Source: Punica granatum (lineage: Eukaryota; Streptophyta; Magnoliopsida; Myrtales; Lythraceae). Taken from it: a DNA stretch of 64,000 nt. The notes below the pieces were generated by a model. The model was not told the DNA's origin, ran no database searches, and saw nothing but the letters and a program-made list of their open reading frames with translations. This document shows, one piece after another, positions 20,580 to 32,415 of the stretch. A program made the position numbers and the translations under genes. Each line of letters begins with the position of its first letter. Position 1 is the stretch's first letter. The stretch spans positions 7,378,001-7,442,000 of the forward strand of contig NC_045129.1 in NCBI RefSeq assembly GCF_007655135.1, in the 5' to 3' direction.

Positions 20580-23500
20580 GAAGGGAAAGCAGACCACTTG
20601 CAAGCATTGTGGGAAAACGAATCATCCCCACTACAGATGCTGGAGAAGACCAGATGTAAAATGTAGAAAATGTCATAAAATGGGCCATATCGACAGATTC
20701 TACAAGGAGAAGAGCACACAACAACAAAATAAAGCTCAAGCAGCACAGAAAGTTGAGCACTTATTTGTTGCATCCTGCTATGCCTCAAGTACTGCAGGTA
20801 GTGGTTGGCTCATGGATAGTGGTTGCACAAACCACATGACCAGTGACAGAAGACTATTCAAGGAGTTTGATGGCTCATTTTCTACAAAGGTGAGGATTGG
20901 AAATGGAGACTACATTGCTGTGAAAGGAAGAGGAACTGTGGTGATTGAAGGTCATACTGGTGCCAAGGCAATCACTGGTGTGCTCTATGTGCCAGAGATA
21001 GACCAGAACTTGTTAAGTGTTGGTCAGCTAGTTGAGAAAGGGTATAAGGTCATGTTTGAAGGAAAAGAGTGTTTGATTTCTGATGTAAGTGGCCAGGAGC
21101 TGTTCAGGATACCTATGCAGGATAAATGTTTCTCTTTCAATCCTTTGGAAGGGAAGCAAGTTGCCTACAAGACACAAACCGAGGCTATAGAGATTTGGCA
21201 CAAAAGGCTGGGGCACTATCAGTAAGGGCCTGGTGTAGAAGAATGAGATGGCTAAGGGTCTGCCAGTCATGGAGGAACAGGATTCCACCTGCAAAATCTG
21301 TTTACTCGGCAAGCAAGCAAGAATTCCATTCAAGGGAGCAAGCAGGAGAGCTACTGAGAAGCTTGAACTGGTGCACTCAAACGTGTGTGGTCCTATGTTA
21401 GAAGCCTCTCTAAATGGAAGCAGGTACTTTATAACTTTCATTGATGACTTCACCAGAATGTGTTGGATCTATTTTCTGAAAGCTAAGTCAGAAGTTGCTG
21501 AGGTGTTTATAAAATTTAAGTGCTGGATTGAGAATCAATGTGGTAGAAGGATCAAGGTACTCAGATCAGACAATGGTACTGAGTATACCTCAAACAAGTT
21601 TAAGTGCCTTTGTGATGAAGCAGGCATAGAACGTCAGTTTACTGCCCCATATTCTCCACAGCAAAACGGAGTAAGTGAGAGAAAAAATGGAACTATAGTG
21701 GAAATGGCAAGGTGTCTTATGCAGGAGAAGGACATGCCACTAAAGTTCTGGGCAAAGGCAGCAAATACTACTGTCTTTCTGCTCAACAGGCTCCCTACAA
21801 AAGCCTTGGAGAAGAAGACACCCTATGAGGCTTGGCACGAGATGAAGCCATCTGTGAAGAATTTAAAGGTATTTGGTTGTGTATGCTACACACATGTGCC
21901 TTAGGAAAAGAGAAGGAAACTAGATCAGAAGTCTAAGCCTGGTGTGTTTGTTGGGTATAGCCTGCAGTCTAAAGCCTATAGAGTATTTCAATCTCAAACT
22001 GAGAAGGTGATAATTAGTAGGGATGTCACCTTCTTGGAAGAGAAGAAGTGGAACTGGAAAGAAGGCAGTAAGGGTGAGAAGAGTGTAACTCAACAGTGCT
22101 GGTCACCACAACTGTCAAGTGAGAAAATGGTAGAGATAGAAGACTATGTTGATGATTATCCAATAAGGGGCACTAGACCACTGCCTGAGATATATGAAAG
22201 ATGCAATGTTGCAGTGCTCGAGCCATCATGTTTTGAAGATGCAAGAGCAGATCAGAAGTGGATGGTTGCAATAAAGGAGGAGCTGGGCATGATAGAAAAG
22301 AACCAGACCTGGGAGTTGGTTGATAGACCTCAAGACAGGAAGGTCATAGGAGTGAAATGGGTGTACAGGACCAAATTAAATTTTGATGGTTCTGTCAACA
22401 ATTATAAGGCCAGACTTGTGGTAAAGGGCTATGCACAAGTTTGGGGAGTAGACTACTCAGAGACTTTTGCTCCTGTGGCCAGACTTGACACCATCAGATT
22501 ATTAATTGCAGTTGCATCAGAGAAGAGCTGGAAAGTATACCAGCTGGATGTTAAGTCTGCATTCCTTAATGGTGTGCTCGAAGAAGAAATTTATGTTGAG
22601 CAACTTGAAGGTTTTTGGGTCAAGAATCAGGAAGACAAAGTGTACAAGTTGAAGAAGGCACTGTATGGTTTGAAGCAAGCTCCCAGAGCCTGGTATAGTA
22701 AAATGGATGAGTATCTGAGAAACTTGGGCTTTCAAAGAAGTTTGAGTGAGTTTACTCTATATGTGAAGAAGGCTTGCAGCAGTGAGATTGTGATCTCTTT
22801 ATATGTGGATGACCTGCTTGTGACAGGAAATGATGAAGTTCTAATCAGAGAGTTGAAGCAAGATCTGATGAAGATCTTTGAGATGACAGATCTTGGAGTA
22901 ATGGCCTACTTTCTAGGTATGGAGATAAAGCAGACTCAGGGAGAAATCTTCATCTGTCAAAGAAGGTATCTGAAGGATATTTTAAAGAGATTTAATATGG
23001 AGGAGTGTAGAAGCGTGAAGACTCCTATGGATTACAAAGAGAAGTTGCAAAAGGAGAATGGAACAGAACCAACTGATGAAGCACAGTATAGGAGTTTGGT
23101 CGGCTGTCTCATGTACTTAACAACAACTAGACCAGACATTCTATATGTGGTAAGTGTTCTGTCAAGATTCTTGAACTGTGCAAAAGAATCTCACATGATT
23201 GCTGCAAAAAGGGTCCTAAGGTATTTGAAGGGAACATCTTGTCATGGAGTTAAGTTCACAAAGAGTAAGGAGTTGAAGTTGTCTGGTTTTCAGACAGTGA
23301 CTGGGCAGGAAGTGCAGATGACATGAAGAGCACTTCTGGTTACTGTTTCAATCTCGGTTCAGCATGTTTTTCCTGGTGTTCAAAGAAGCAGGAAACAATT
23401 GCTCAATCTACTGCTGAAGCTGAGTTCATAGCAGCAATAGCAGCAGCCAATCAAGCACTTTGGCTAAGGAAGTTGATGCAAGATCTGCATTTAAGCTTAA

Positions 23501-23748
23501 AGGAAGGAACTGAGGTGTACGTAGACAATCAAGCTACTTTAGCTATCTCTCATAATCCTGTTTTTCATGGAAGGACTAAGCATTTTAAGGTGAAGTACTA
23601 CTTTGTCAGAGAAGTGCAACAAAGTGGTGAAGTAAAGCTTATGTACTGCAGAACTGATGAGCAACTTGCATACATCTTTACTAAGTCTTTTCATGTTGAG
23701 AGATTTGAGTTCCTAAGGGAGAAGCTTGGTGTGTGCAGCAGCTTCTGA
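20580..23748 (+). pseudogene. copia gag-pol remnant with several disabling lesions
   Basis: Segments in order: a zinc knuckle CKHCGKTNHPHYRC and a second, damaged one; protease MDSGCTNHMTSD; the GAG-pre-integrase motif IWHKRLGH; integrase core (FITFIDDFTRMCW, LRSDNGTEY, YSPQQNGVSERKN); RT with LYVDDLLVTGN; and RNase H ending in IFTKSFHVERFE. The frame is broken by a frameshift and stop at about 21223, a TAG at 21902, and a frameshift at about 23294 in RNase H. It is coding debris, not a working polyprotein. Confidence 0.9.
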
Positions 23749-23760
23749 TCCAAGGAGGAG

Positions 23761-24129
23761 TGTTGGAGATAAATGCATCGGAGCTGTTTTTTGTCTTTTT
23801 TTGTTAGTCAAATGTCAGTATCATTTGTTTTTCCTTAGTGGCTATTTTTAAGGAATCAGTTAGCTTGTATTCAGGTGCTTAGTTTTAGCACGGTAGGTGC
23901 AGTTATTTTCCAGCTTTATGTTTTAAGTGTTAACTGTTTTTCTTTGTGGTATTGTACTGAAGTTTTCAGATGAATCAGTAGCAGATAGATTTTCCTTTCT
24001 CTTAAATTAACACTCTCTCTTTCTCTTCCAAATTGAGTTTGTGCTGGTTTACTGTGAGGATCAAACGGAGAGTTCATTTTCTGTTCTTAGCACAAAATAC
24101 TGACAGTGCTAAGTACAAGAGGTTTAACA
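23761..24129 (+). repeat. 3' LTR of copia 2
   Basis: Begins TGTTGGAG after the purine tract CCAAGGAGGAG and ends GTTTAACA at the ATTTT target duplication. At 369 bp with TG...CA termini it is a standard copia LTR. Confidence 0.88.
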
Positions 24130-25688
24130 ATTTTCCATTAAAAAAGCTCATATCCTATCAAGTGTCTGGACACCGAGATGACCATTCGACCCTTTTCCAT
24201 AGACTTCAACAAGGAAAAATTCACCAACCTGTATTTCCATTAGGGATGAACAAATCGATTTTAAACTAGTTTTAGAATTTAAATAAGAGTACAGTGGAGA
24301 CTTTAATTTGTGAGGCCTACTGCACCAGAGCTTCCCCATTTTCTTACTAAACTTTCAGCAACCTGCATTTTCCATGTCAGAATCTTCTGATAGCAGGAAG
24401 TGCAGCGACCATGGTGGTGCTAACGCGGGCCTTTGTTACTGCTGCTCAACCACCGAGACCATTAAGGGAAGCTCAGGATGAGTTGGACCTCCACGTCAGA
24501 AGGCACAGACCCATCAAAGAATCTGACACCGAAAACCTGGTCTTCCTGCAGGCTGCTGTCAAGGAAACCACGCAACTGTACCCACCAGGTAATATCATAT
24601 CATTGTTTTGTTCCTTAATAATCTTACTTACGGAAGTCCGTTACCTTTGTAGTTTGCCGTCTATTTCCAGGCCCAGTCCTCGGATTCCAAGAATCCATGG
24701 AAGACTGCACCTTTACCTCCATGGGCAGCAGCTAGCATGTGCAAGCATGCACCTACGCACTTGTTGGTGAACTTCTCTAAGATCCATGATGAACCAGTGT
24801 GGCCAGATCCAGGTGAGTTCAAGCCTGAGAGGTTCCTTACTGAGAGGCCCATAAGAATGTGGACGTTGGGGGCCAGAGCTTTGAGCTATTGCCGTTCGGG
24901 TCCGGGAGGAGGGCTTGTGCCGGGATCGGCCTTGGTCTATGTCTGATACTACTGACCCTGTCTAGCCTGTTGCAGGGCTTTGAAGTGAGTATGGTGGGGA
25001 ATGCTAATCTGGACATGAACGAGAGCTCCAGTCTGACCAATTGAAGGCAACCCCACTTGAAGTTTTGGTGGCTCCAAGGCTTAACGTCAAGCTCTACGGA
25101 CAATAGACTGCAGATGCTATTAAATTAGGTGCACCATACAACTCCGTACTAAGTTTTTACATGTGAGTGATGTACTGATCTGAATGTACAGTTTAAAGAG
25201 TGCTTTTCTTTCCAGAAACACTAAATTCAGCATTATGTTTGCTAGACTTTCGGGTGTTCTGTCGTTAGAAAATTGGAAATTGACGAAATAAATTTCAATC
25301 AACTCAAATTTATATGTAATTTCTGGGATATGACTTACGCTTTGATTTAATCTTCTTTAGCATGGCCGTCCCTCTTTATGTACTTCAACAAAATTTTCAG
25401 TTATTGATATAACACATGCTTTTACAGCATATCATTGGATCAATTAGTTGACTCCATTCATCAAGAAAATGAAGACAAAGTTAGTGGATCATTAGTAGCA
25501 CAGGCCAGCTGATGATCACTTCTTTACCGTGATGGCCTTTTCGATCTGGACTAAAAGCTGAATTTCTTTCTTTGCACAGTTCAAAGGATCATTCTCTACA
25601 GACAAGAACTATTTCCATTGGCAAGTTCGTTCCTTTCCCTCTCCAATCATACCATATGAAACCAAAGTAACTGTCTGACTTTCCTAGA

Positions 25689-27895
25689 TCATACCTTCAA
25701 AACCCAATAATTATTGGGTTTTTCGATCTCAATGTCCGTGCGGAAAGCCCGAACGAGCACTTCACTGCATGTTTTCCTTTCACCCAGCACAAATTCGAAG
25801 AGGCACTTGTCGTTCAACTTAAGTTTATTCGTTGAACAGAAAACTTTCCAACCACTAGAAAAGCCGATCCGTCCTTGAGTCCAGGACATGATTCTCAAAG
25901 GCCACTGCTTCCCGTTCTGATCCTGAAGCATCACAACGCTCTCCAGTTTTATGTTGTGCTCCTTCAAAAAAGTTCTAGGAATGCGCTGCAGACAATTGAA
26001 GTCATTAGTTCTCCCTTCCAAAAATTCAGACATGGTGTTTTGAATATGTGAGTCCGCTTGATTTCAGAGAACTGGGTATAGCTCCCCAATTATCGCTTCC
26101 GAGAACAATGCAAATACGAAAGAGAAAACATATAGACTACAGTTTTCAATATTCTTTATGATTCAAGTATGTCTTTGAAAGCGACTGTGTCAGCATTTGT
26201 TTAGTTTTCAAATAAAAAATTTTATTATATCCAACTTAATTCTATTATTTCACGAATTCAACATTATAATCATTACTTTTTTTGTCTTTTTCTCCATTTA
26301 ATAACAATCTCTCACTTATATTTGTTTCTAACCATTTATATAATCAATTTTTTAATAATAAATTTTTCATATACTTTCACATCTATATATACATATATAC
26401 ATATGTATATATTCTCACACATCCATATATTTGTCAACACTTATAATCATTATACAAAATTAAATTGAGTTGGATCATGATCCAACTCGAAAATCAAACG
26501 CAAGCTAATATGGTGTTATGCCCTGAAGAATACACTCTGTCTTATTGCCACGCAATAGTCATATAATGCCAACCACAAACATTCACGAAATACCAAAAAT
26601 TTGGAACGCAAAGCAACTTAAGTACAAGATCACTTACCATTATCGAATTAGTCGAACTTGTTATAGGTGACACAAAATGAGGGTGCTTCGGAACGAACGG
26701 TTTCTCGACTCTGTTTTCACTAGTTCCCCCCTGGAGAGCTCCTATCCTCGGTCTTTTTCTGTGATTTTCATATGGACCTGAGAAGGCATGAAAAAAAGAG
26801 CATGAAAATTAAAAAAATGCCAAGAAAAAAAGTCGTTTGATTATTTAAAGATAGGTAAGAGAGCATACTTAATCTACATGTACGTGAACTATGAAGTTTC
26901 CTGATGTCTAGGTCCGTATACTTCCGCTTGCAATTTCGAACGGGTCGTTTAAGCCTACCTCCAGCACTCGTCTCTTCTACCCTTTCTTCCACTTGTTCTT
27001 CCTCTTCAAGATTAATAAGCAAAGTTTTATTCGCTGCGCAAGCCCTCTTTTTTCTGCACCCATTCTTGCCAAAAATTTTGACATGAAAGACCGAGGTGCT
27101 ATGGTAATAACTGAAGATGAGAAAATCCCCGAACCCAAGAGAATGGTCAGTGACGAATTCCTCCCAACCGTTCTTTATAAACAGCTTGCTCCCAACTTCT
27201 TTTAACTGAACACTCCAAGACCGGCCTGCGTGATCCTTAAGGGTGGCCTGGTTGGGTATTTTGCCTTTGAATTGCTTCAGAAAGTCCGATGGAATTAGCT
27301 GTAAAAGAGGCAGTCCACAGCTGCTACGGATCAGCATGGCAGCAAAAACAAACATGTATTTTCAAACAAATCAAGAACTATGGACTTCCGTGACAGAACA
27401 GTGCTCTCACGGCCCTTGTTCATCTGATACCATTGTTCAGTTTTTCCCTGTTTAAACTAGCTTTTCTGTGAAAAAGGAAAACCGGAAGCATCCAGGTCGA
27501 GCTCTGGCTTTTGTTTCCTACATTTATCCCACCATTCCAAGATTCCAAATAAATGAAAACAGGAAAACAAGAGACAGGACTGATTAATAAGGTTCGTTCT
27601 GCCGACCTAGCAGAACTAGATTGAAGTTCCTCTAGGACATTGGTGCAAGCTCCCGTATTACGGCTTGGAGTTACTCCAACCAATAACAAAGTTTCCGGAG
27701 GAACCTTTGGCATCACATTCCGAATCACGTTCAACAGAAGGGCATTAATATAAACATAACAAATCATTGAATATAAGTTAAAGATAGAAAGAGGACCAGC
27801 TGATGAGAACTGAAGCTGGGGAGGAAGACTTTGAAAAACTCGAGGCTTTCGTCATCCGCAAAGGAAGAGACAGGGCAACGGCTGCACTGTTCCAT
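25689..27895 (-). CDS. REM-type B3 gene A (complete, two B3 domains)
   Basis: Minus-strand exons 27797-27895, 26884-27298, 26638-26777 and 25689-25985 join in frame to 316 aa (phases 0, 1, 0). Exon 1 has the REM N-terminal core EFFKVFLPSFSSHQL. Exon 2 holds B3 domain 1 (LIPSDFLKQF, RSWSVQLK, NGWEEFVTDHSLGFGDFLIFSY) and an acidic linker. Exon 3 is the short linker (EKPFVPKHPHF). Exon 4 is B3 domain 2 (RIPRTFLKEHNIK, GKQWPLRI, SSGWKVF). B3 domains bind DNA; the REM family is predicted to act as nuclear regulators, several of them in reproductive development. The exon 1 donor (CTG|GTCCTC) is weak. A MITE sits in intron 3. It is the first member of the minus-strand array and one of three without visible lesions. 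Confidence 0.85.
26194..26505. mobile_element. MITE in intron 3 of REM gene A
   Basis: An AT-rich 312-bp element with inverted termini: GCATTTGTTTAGTTTTCAAA on the left and, in reverse, GCTTGCGTTTGATTTTCGAG on the right. In reverse it aligns over most of its length with 40035-40310, including GATCCAACTCAA, GTTGACAAATATAT and GAAAAATTTATTATTAAAAA. No unambiguous target duplication was seen. Confidence 0.75.
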
Positions 27896-28129
27896 GCGTT
27901 TTCTCAGAACTTCTCCCTTCTCTTCTCTCTCTGTTTACAGTTCACTGGAACAAGAAAAAGAAGGGTTCTGCAGCTGATTTGAGAAGAAAGATTTTTTTTT
28001 TCCCCTTTAATTTTTTTTCTGCAAAATATGAATAATAACGGAAGAAGTAGATAAAGAGTTCTATTTTCGGGCTGATAATGAAATCTTTGGGGATACTGAT
28101 CCGATTGGGAGAATCCAAAATCCATCGGT

Positions 28130-29006
28130 TGCTTTATTATTTTGGTTTCGAAATTAAATTATTCAATTTCCTTTTCTTCAGTTTGTTTCCTTTTGCATAA
28201 TAAGATTGCCATGCAAATTTCTGGATAACTACGATAGTTGCCAAAATCGTAATGACTATTTGATCTATTTTTTTCTCGGGGTAAATTCTATAATGATACG
28301 CAAAATTTTGTACTATGGTAACAGACATTAATATACCATAAGATAGTGGATACTAAATCCGATCCGTCCTTTTCCTTTTTTTCTAATTATACAAAAAAAT
28401 AAAGAGATTAATACTTTTAATCCCGATGTTCGTTTTCTTTCTTTTTTCTTTTTTGTTACATTACCATATATTTTGGAAATAATGTGTGGACAAAGATGGA
28501 GCTGGCCATCTTCCAGCCAAGGAACCGGAGACCTCGAGGGCTCCCGTGACCTTGATCAAGGTCGTGGCCAATGGTGGGGCCATCAAGTTTCACCAAACGA
28601 GATCGTCTCGACTCTTCTCCTCTGGCTGCATCTTCAATTTTGAATGTTTTCTATCGAAATTGCAGCTTGCTCTCCAGATAAAAAGCCCATTAGCAGAGTA
28701 AACCCATATAAATGGCTGAGATTCTCATATTTATGTACAGTTGACTCATATATATATATATATATGTATATATATTTTCGGGTTATAAAGAAAGCCTATG
28801 GGTCTAGTTTAATGAAATTAAAATCTTAATAGCTAATAAAGGGAAATTAATAGTCTCATTGAGTAGATTATCAGACGAAGCGTGCACTACTACGCCACAC
28901 CCTCTTTCTTTTTTGTCCAAAATAACCAATTAATTCATTGTTGAACGGTTTGTTTTAAATTGAGAGTGATCTACATTCTCTCAAATTCTTTGAAGATTTC
29001 ATTATC
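28130..29006. other. intergenic sequence between REM genes A and B
   Basis: Mostly AT-rich. A GC-richer insert at about 28485-28640 (GGAACCGGAGACCTCGAGGG) is compositionally foreign and somewhat like the block at 8750-8880 inside CYP82 gene 1; it may be transposon debris. A TA microsatellite lies near 28750. Confidence 0.4.
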
Positions 29007-29188
29007 TTTTTTTTTTTTGGTGTGAATCCTGGTATCCGGAAGTTTAGTTGGGCCTTGACTAATCTAGTTGAGCCGAGTCGGCCCACTAAGAGGTAAAGTT
29101 CTGTGGATTTTCTGCACTTACACGGACTCAAACCTGAGGTATTACTTAAACGGAACAAGCACCGAACCGCTTGAACTACCCACATTGG
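29007..29188 (-). mobile_element. complete tRNA-derived SINE (family S1)
   Basis: The 182-bp element in reverse orientation is flanked by a perfect 16-bp target duplication TGAAGATTTCATTATC (28991-29006 and 29189-29204). Read 5' to 3' it begins CCAATGTGGGTAGTTCAAG, has a B-box-like CTCAGGTTTGAGTCCG, and ends with an A-tail (T run at 29007-29018). It is the best-preserved of the four S1 copies in the window (6.2, 11.8, 29.0 and 33.3 kb). Confidence 0.9.
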
Positions 29189-29204
29189 TGAAGATTTCAT
29201 TATC

Positions 29205-30271
29205 AGTAGAGATACATTTAATAAAAAACTGCATCACGATATCAAGCTAGAGCGTATTGTCTTTTGAATGTCCACCTCTGCACCAAGATGGATGTACTGA
29301 AGAACTAGTTGGTCAGACCCCATACAATCTGAATCTCAACTTTTGCCATCTTCAACGTGTCCTGGTGCAAAAGTTTTCGGTGACAAACTAGAAGCAAACA
29401 ATGAGCTTAACTTAAACATTTACCTCGTATCAAGTTCACATCCAACAACATGCCCAAAATAGGCTCAGAATTCACCACAATTCAGCATACGGGCTTGGAG
29501 ATTTTGCAGGGATCCATTGCAAACCCAACAAGACTAAAGTAAAGTCCGAGGCAACAATCAATTAGAATGGACATGGAAACTATCCTTGGAAACGAAAGAT
29601 TACTTGACCATAATGGTAACTAAGACCATTTTAAGTTACGAAATCTTTTATGAGAACTGTTTAGTTGAGTAAAGCACATGGAGGAGACTGAGCTCTAAAA
29701 TACTGCAAGTAGAAAAGCATGGCAGACGAGCATTGTGATTGCGATTTGCGCGTGATAACTCAAGATGCAACAAGTTCATGACGAATTCAACATCAAGTTG
29801 TGCTGCACTTATGAGTTAATGAAGCGATCCTCAAAATTGTTGACGCAGCGAAACCTAATTGCGATCTGTTGATTCGCGCATTAATACCAGACAACAACCT
29901 TCTATCACCTGTTAATTCTACGAATACCAGTAATAAGTATCAAACTCGAAACAAATTCGAGATTGGGGGAAAGAGTACGGTAGCTCCACAACTTTATTGA
30001 TAAATCCGAAATTCACTGTCTTCAACCCTAGGGTTGTACAAAGCTTAAATAGGTCTTAAAAAAACTTAAATTGCACAAAAAACATAAACTTTTCTAAAAT
30101 TGTAAAAACGCCCTAAATAACATAAATTGCCTGTTTGAGACCCTAAACGATGGAATTTGCTTTAAAAATCGAAAAATCACAGCAAAGCGTGAGTTTTGCT
30201 TCGGATGCCGTTTCCCTCGACATAGGATAGTCAGAACCTATTTTTCTCCAGGTACCGACTTGCCGCCTCTT
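29205..30271. other. intergenic, nothing recognised
   Basis: About 1 kb between the SINE and REM gene B with no open frame, repeat end or RNA signal that I can support. Confidence 0.4.
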
Positions 30272-32050
30272 CTACCGCATGAATTGTTCCACAAGTAATT
30301 CAGCATAGGCAGCCGGAGTGGAGTCAAATGTCGAACAATTACCATATATATTATGCTGCACTTCGAGTCTAGGAGAATTTGAACACTGCGTGTTCTTCAA
30401 CTTCTTTGGCAGTTGTTGCATGTGGAGACCTACCTTCAGCAGGATACATTTATCATCACGGCCATCCATCAGCTCAAAGACACAAACATCCCCTGCTTTC
30501 ATATTGTTGTTGTTCAAGAAATCAAGCCACCCATTAGAGAAACTCAAGATACCCCGTACGTGTAAAGATTCACTGGCCAAGTCTGGCCAGCAAACTGGAG
30601 CGGCAAGATCTGCTTCTGGACTCCTATGTGATCCCTTACGAATCGGATAGGTATGTACAGCATAAAAATGCACAGGAAAGCTTCAGCCACAAGTTTGAGA
30701 AGGGGACATACGAAAAGGAATGGGAACCTCAAATATTGTTTTCACTTCAGAGTCAAGAGAGAATTGTCTGTTGAACCAGTAAAACACGTGTCCAGGACCC
30801 GAGAAACCTATGTTAAAATCGTTTGATATTGAAGTTGTGCACATATTGACTCCCAAAGAATTGGATTGTCCATATTACCAGATATCTACTCTTCAGATGG
30901 CTCTGCTTGAGAATAATTTCGAAACAAGGACGAGTGGACAAATGCTGCCACCTTTTTCTACGCATTCCTTCTTTTGCTCCTTTTCGCATTGGTCCTGTTC
31001 AGGCAAACTATACTTGCCCAGTTGGTTTCTATTTGAAGACAGGCCATCGAATGTTTCTTCAAAAAGAGGGGATGCCTCCTGCTTTACCTTGACAGCAGGC
31101 GATTCTTCATGTGCTTCTATGTGGAGAGTTGGATTTTCGGGCTTCCATGGAGCCGAAGGAATGAACTCCTTCTCACAGGCACTGAGACCGTACATCCTGA
31201 CAGAGAGTCTCAATTTCTGTTGTACTTGAAAACTAGAAAATCACTGAGCTGTAGTGCGTTCTCCTTAACGAATCCTGACCAACCCTCCTTGATGAACATA
31301 CCATCCTTGTCCTTTTCCAACTTTACTCGCCAAGATCTCCTAGCAGCTGGGCTGAAAATATTTATTTTCTGTGGGATCGGTGCCCTGAAATTCTTGACAA
31401 AAGCTGGAGGAATCCTCTGCAGCAAAAGAAAGCTAGGATATCGATCATTGTGCATACCATAACTTCAGTCCCAATCATGAGAGTTATTCCAGTGGCAAGA
31501 CAATAATCATGCCTTTCGCGTTAGATGCTAATGATTTCTAGCCAGAATGACTGGTGTTGAGAAGGAAGCATCTAAAGGCAACAAGGATGCATTTATGAGA
31601 GAAAATTCCGATATTTTTTTTCTCGTGGACAGCAATCGTCTGATGCCAACAACAATTCAGAAAGAGCACTGCACCAGATCACCAGTGAGATCACAGCAGC
31701 ATCCAATCGAGGAGTTCCAAGATAAACTTACAACGTGTCTTATCCATGATGAGCAAAAACAAGAGCTGTTCCAATCCACGTGATAGTCTGGAGAATAATC
31801 AAGACCGTTGACCTTGATCATTTATCATGAACAAAACAAGAACCAATTTTGAGAACAGAGGCTACAAGAGCAGAGGACAGACGAAAAAGTCGAGAACTGA
31901 TTATTAGTTTTTTCAATGTCCAGAGAGTGTGACAGAGAGAAGAGAGCGTACCAGTTCGTTAGAGAAGTCACCAATGAGAACCTTGAAGAAGGATGGTTTC
32001 CTTGGTGATGGCGCTGTCTCAGTATTGCCATTACCGTAGACACGATCCAT
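30272..32050 (-). pseudogene. REM-type B3 gene B (frameshifted)
   Basis: Exon 1 (31952-32050) is intact: MDRVYGNGNTE... then SFFKVLIGDFSNEL, with a GTACGC donor. Exon 2 starts at 31416 (RIPPAFVKNF) and encodes B3 domain 1 (RRSWRVKLEKDKDG, EGWSGFVKENALQLSDFLVFKY). Immediately after FKYNRN a stop appears and the domain continues one frame over (LSVRMYGLSACEKEF), so about one base has been lost near 31228. B3 domain 2 (IPIRFVRDHIGV, GQTWPVNLYTYG) likewise changes frame near 30560 before SNGWLDFLNNNNMKAGDVCVFEL. The usual AG before domain 2 reads TA. With at least two frameshifts it is probably dead, unless they are assembly errors. Confidence 0.8.
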
Positions 32051-32220
32051 TCTTCACTCAGCTCCTTATCAAGAAGAAAGAGAGCTCTCTAATTCGTGGC
32101 AGTAATTGTGAGAAGAGGTTGCCTGCTGTGCTTTACGGTGAGCAATAAAGAGGATTGATATCACAATTCAATTCCAAGGGATTTTCCTGTCGTGCGGCTT
32201 TAAGGCTCCGTTTGTTTGGG

Positions 32221-32415
32221 GTAAATGGCAAAATCATTTACGAGGAAAGAAAACTTTTTAGGAAAGTTGTTTTATTTGATGTGTTTGGATTGGAATGATA
32301 TTATGAACCTCAAACTTGATATGTAAACGGGAAAATCATTCACGGGGAAAGTAATCTTTTCGGGAAAATAGTTTTAATTTTATGTGCTTGGAACGATATT
32401 ATGAAGCTCAATTCG
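32221..32415. repeat. diverged tandem repeat, period about 102 bp
   Basis: GTAAATGGCAAAATCATTTA (32221) and GTAAACGGGAAAATCATTCA (32323) begin two similar copies that run through TTGGA...GATATTATGAA. The block follows AAGGCTCCGTTTGTTTGG, which resembles hAT-type MITE ends, so it may be transposon-derived. No opposite end was found. Confidence 0.5.

Larger units (their letters stand above)
20387..24129 (+). mobile_element. Ty1/copia retrotransposon 2, 5'-deleted and mutated
   Basis: The 3743-bp insertion lies in intron 2 of the CYP82 pseudogene, flanked by the 5-bp duplication ATTTT (20382-20386 and 24130-24134). Gene 2 shows the empty site ATAGAATTTTTCATTAAGC near 14375. A full 369-bp 3' LTR (TGTTGGAGAT... 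to ...GTTTAACA) is present. At the left only the first nine bases (TGTTGGAGA) match it; the next about 190 bp, including TGTCCCACATCGGTTG, do not. The gag N-terminus is missing. The order of what remains is zinc knuckle, protease, integrase, RT, RNase H. Confidence 0.92.
17020..25106 (+). pseudogene. CYP82 pseudogene (third copy), interrupted by two copia elements
   Basis: Only the 3' tail of exon 1 remains, and it is present twice (17020-17134 and 17408-17466). Intron 1 then follows, nearly identical to that of gene 2, and is split by a copia element at 17664-19862. Exon 2 (19934-20353) has lost its acceptor (TAG to TCG) and has indels after SDAF. Intron 2 holds a second copia (20387-24129). 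Exon 3 (24381-24588) keeps its 208-nt length, but the I-helix reads AGSAAT and the K-helix KETTQ, so the essential Arg is gone. Exon 4 (24671-25106) has a stop after GSS and frameshifts, although [11 protein letters not shown] can still be read in another frame. The 3' flank matches gene 1 rather than gene 2. Most of exon 1 and the promoter are missing, so the copy cannot make an enzyme. Confidence 0.93.

Noticed and set aside
6478..25106. Idea that the CYP82 array is part of a biosynthetic gene cluster
   Set aside because: Only CYP82 copies, retroelements and REM genes are present. No terpene synthase, methyltransferase, acyltransferase or other scaffold enzyme was seen in the window.
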